From positions 1,840,153 to 1,904,152 of the forward strand of contig NZ_OY759744.1 in assembly GCF_963662735.1 (NCBI RefSeq): 64,000 nucleotides of DNA, in the 5' to 3' direction. Within the stretch, counting starts at the first letter, position 1, and every line of letters starts with the position of its first letter. The stretch is from an uncultured Methanoregula sp. Lineage in GTDB: Archaea; Halobacteriota; Methanomicrobia; Methanomicrobiales; Methanospirillaceae. The position numbers and the translations under genes are program-made. The notes beneath the pieces were generated by a model, which worked only from the letters and a program-made list of their open reading frames with translations, was not told the origin of the DNA and searched no databases. Of the stretch, positions 62,846-64,000 are shown in pieces.

Positions 62846-63341
62846 GGTATCACAGGAGAGCGTCAGGGACGGATGTAAATACCTTTTATCACCGAGTACC
62901 TTCCGCTTTTTTTGTTATGAACGGTACCGGGTAAGAGAAGGTATATGCAACAACAGAAAAATCAGGAAGGCAGATCTCCTGTCGGAGTCTGTACGGCCGA
63001 AAAGATCATGGTATCACATCCACGGACATCTTCCCGGCTTGTTTTCTTGTTTATTTCCTGTCCCATTGTCCGGTACCGGCGATCCCGGGCATCAGCGCGG
63101 ATATGTCCCCGATAATCGCATTTTTGATATCAGAACGCCGGTCAGATGTCGTAAAACAGGTCAGGATAAGGACAACTCCCCAGTCACTCAGGATCATGTT
63201 GATCTTTGGCTTCACTTCAAACGTGGGGAGGAATTTTTTACTGTTATCAACTGAAAACTGATCGGACGGCCGCGTGACATGATTGCGAAAATTACTGCAG
63301 TCATCGTCATGTATATCGTTCCATCCTGTGAACCGGGAACT
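62846..63341. other. Intergenic region before the serpin gene
   Basis: No confident gene. A short repeat of the regulator's 3' flank lies at 62888-62909. On the minus strand, codons within 63051-63270 read SKKFLPTFEVKPKINMILSD and a hydrophobic segment, which could be part of a degraded gene, but neither end is clear. Confidence 0.35.
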
Positions 63342-64000
63342 ATGATAAAAAATAATTCCGGATTCATAATCATCCTCGCACTTCTCATCGTCGCCCTGCT
63401 GGTTGCGGGATGCACCGGCCCCGGGCAACATTCCGGTGTAAATACCACTCCCGCCAGTTCCCAGCAGGGTACCGGTGCCGCATCGACCGTCTCCACGGTA
63501 AGCGGGGATGGACAGGACCCAGCAACCGTTGCAGAGGCAAACAACCGGTTTGCATCTGACCTCTATTCCGCACTTGCAGCAAAACCGGACGCCACCGGGA
63601 ATAACCTGTTCTTCTCCCCGTACTCGATCTCATCGGCACTTGCCCTGACCGCTGAAGGAGCCCGGGGGAAGACTGCGGACGAGATCTTCGCGGTGTCCCA
63701 CATTCCCAAAAATGATACCATCCGCCGTTCGGGTTTTGCTGCAATGAATTCAGTGTTGAACAGCGCAGGTTCCGGTTATACCCTCCGGGTGGCAAACGCA
63801 CTCTGGGCCGAGAAGACCCATCCGTTCCTCCCCGGATATACTGACATTGGCCGGCAGTATTACTCAGCGAACGTCACCAGTCTTGACTTCACCGATGCCC
63901 CTGAAGCGTCACGGCTTACGATCAACCAGTGGGTTGAAGAGAAAACCGACAACAGGATCAAGAACCTGCTGTCTTCCGGCAGCATCACGCCCGTTACCCG
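63342..64000 (+). CDS. Lipoprotein serpin, 3' end outside window
   Basis: 219 residues are visible and the frame continues off the end. The N-terminus is a lipoprotein signal peptide (IIILALLIVALLVAGC), a Ser/Thr-rich spacer, then the serpin core: NNRFASDLYSALAAKPDATG, NLFFSPYSISSALALTAEGARGKTADEI, VANALWAEKTHPFLPGYTDI and TINQWVEEKTDNRIKNLL. All are conserved serpin helices. The reactive loop lies outside the window, so inhibition cannot be judged. A serpin in a methanogen would act on proteases outside the cell. ATG 63342 with a GGGAAC close by is the start. Confidence 0.92.
   Translation, partial: MIKNNSGFIIILALLIVALLVAGCTGPGQHSGVNTTPASSQQGTGAASTVSTVSGDGQDPATVAEANNRFASDLYSALAAKPDATGNNLFFSPYSISSALALTAEGARGKTADEIFAVSHIPKNDTIRRSGFAAMNSVLNSAGSGYTLRVANALWAEKTHPFLPGYTDIGRQYYSANVTSLDFTDAPEASRLTINQWVEEKTDNRIKNLLSSGSITPVT

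Noticed and set aside
1..64000. CRISPR array, tRNA or rRNA genes
   Set aside because: No regularly spaced repeats and no cloverleaf or rRNA-like sequence were recognised by eye. The Cas4-like nuclease at 44493 has no cas neighbours.

Overview
The window looks like chromosome of a hydrogenotrophic, formate-using methanogen of the order Methanomicrobiales; a Methanoregula-like genus is my guess from general resemblance, not a proven identification. The evidence is a Cys-type F420-linked formate dehydrogenase (fdhA-fdhB), an FdhC formate channel, an FmdE-family protein, the archaeal mre11-rad50 and nurA-herA repair genes, TATA-box promoters and leaderless or GGAGG/GGTGA-led genes. No rRNA, tRNA or CRISPR array was recognised.

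Layout. (1) 0-7.2 kb, plus strand: signal transduction. The end of a methyl-accepting protein, a CheA fused to a receiver, a receiver-kinase and a membrane PAS kinase, with a GNAT acetyltransferase coupled at the end. (2) 7.2-23 kb: one-carbon metabolism and transport. An HDAC-family deacetylase, fdhC with a membrane-tethered OB-fold protein, a PAS/winged-helix regulator, beta carbonic anhydrase, an FmdE-family protein, fdhAB and an NCS2 permease. fdhC, the carbonic anhydrase and fdhA share a leader motif (GAGGTGTGTA), and an orphan copy lies before the PAS regulator. (3) 22.7-30.3 kb, minus strand: recombination genes in two units. One is mre11-rad50-(Imm5-like protein), the other nurA-herA. 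Both start from an identical 13-nt promoter core.

(4) 30.3-40.4 kb: an AT-rich island unlike its GC-rich surroundings, with the look of a defence island. One block is HNH protein, Hanks-type kinase, OLD-family ATPase-Toprim nuclease and UvrD-like helicase, i.e. a Gabija-like pair preceded by a kinase. The second block is a dCMP-type deaminase divergent from a 912-residue protein that fuses a protein kinase to a SAMHD1-like HD dNTPase domain. A host-like GC-rich repeat copy separates the blocks. The kinase-HD protein beside a deaminase is the best candidate for an undescribed nucleotide-depletion system.

(5) 40.4-64 kb: accessory and envelope genes. An MNT/HEPN toxin-antitoxin pair, a GNAT toxin with a 49-residue partner, a DnaQ-like exonuclease, a PD-(D/E)XK nuclease, secreted and membrane proteins, an Fe-S aldo-keto reductase, an ABC exporter, an SDF symporter fused to a solute-binding domain, an MFS exporter, a PEGA-type protein, an Agl23-like glycosyltransferase, a membrane-bound winged-helix regulator and, running off the end, a lipoprotein serpin. 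This part is full of duplicated short sequences: a dispersed repeat of about 0.6 kb, a promoter box before three envelope genes, a 33-nt leader shared by two genes, and decayed fragments of neighbouring genes (DnaQ, a small protein, an MNT gene, the 3' end of the regulator).
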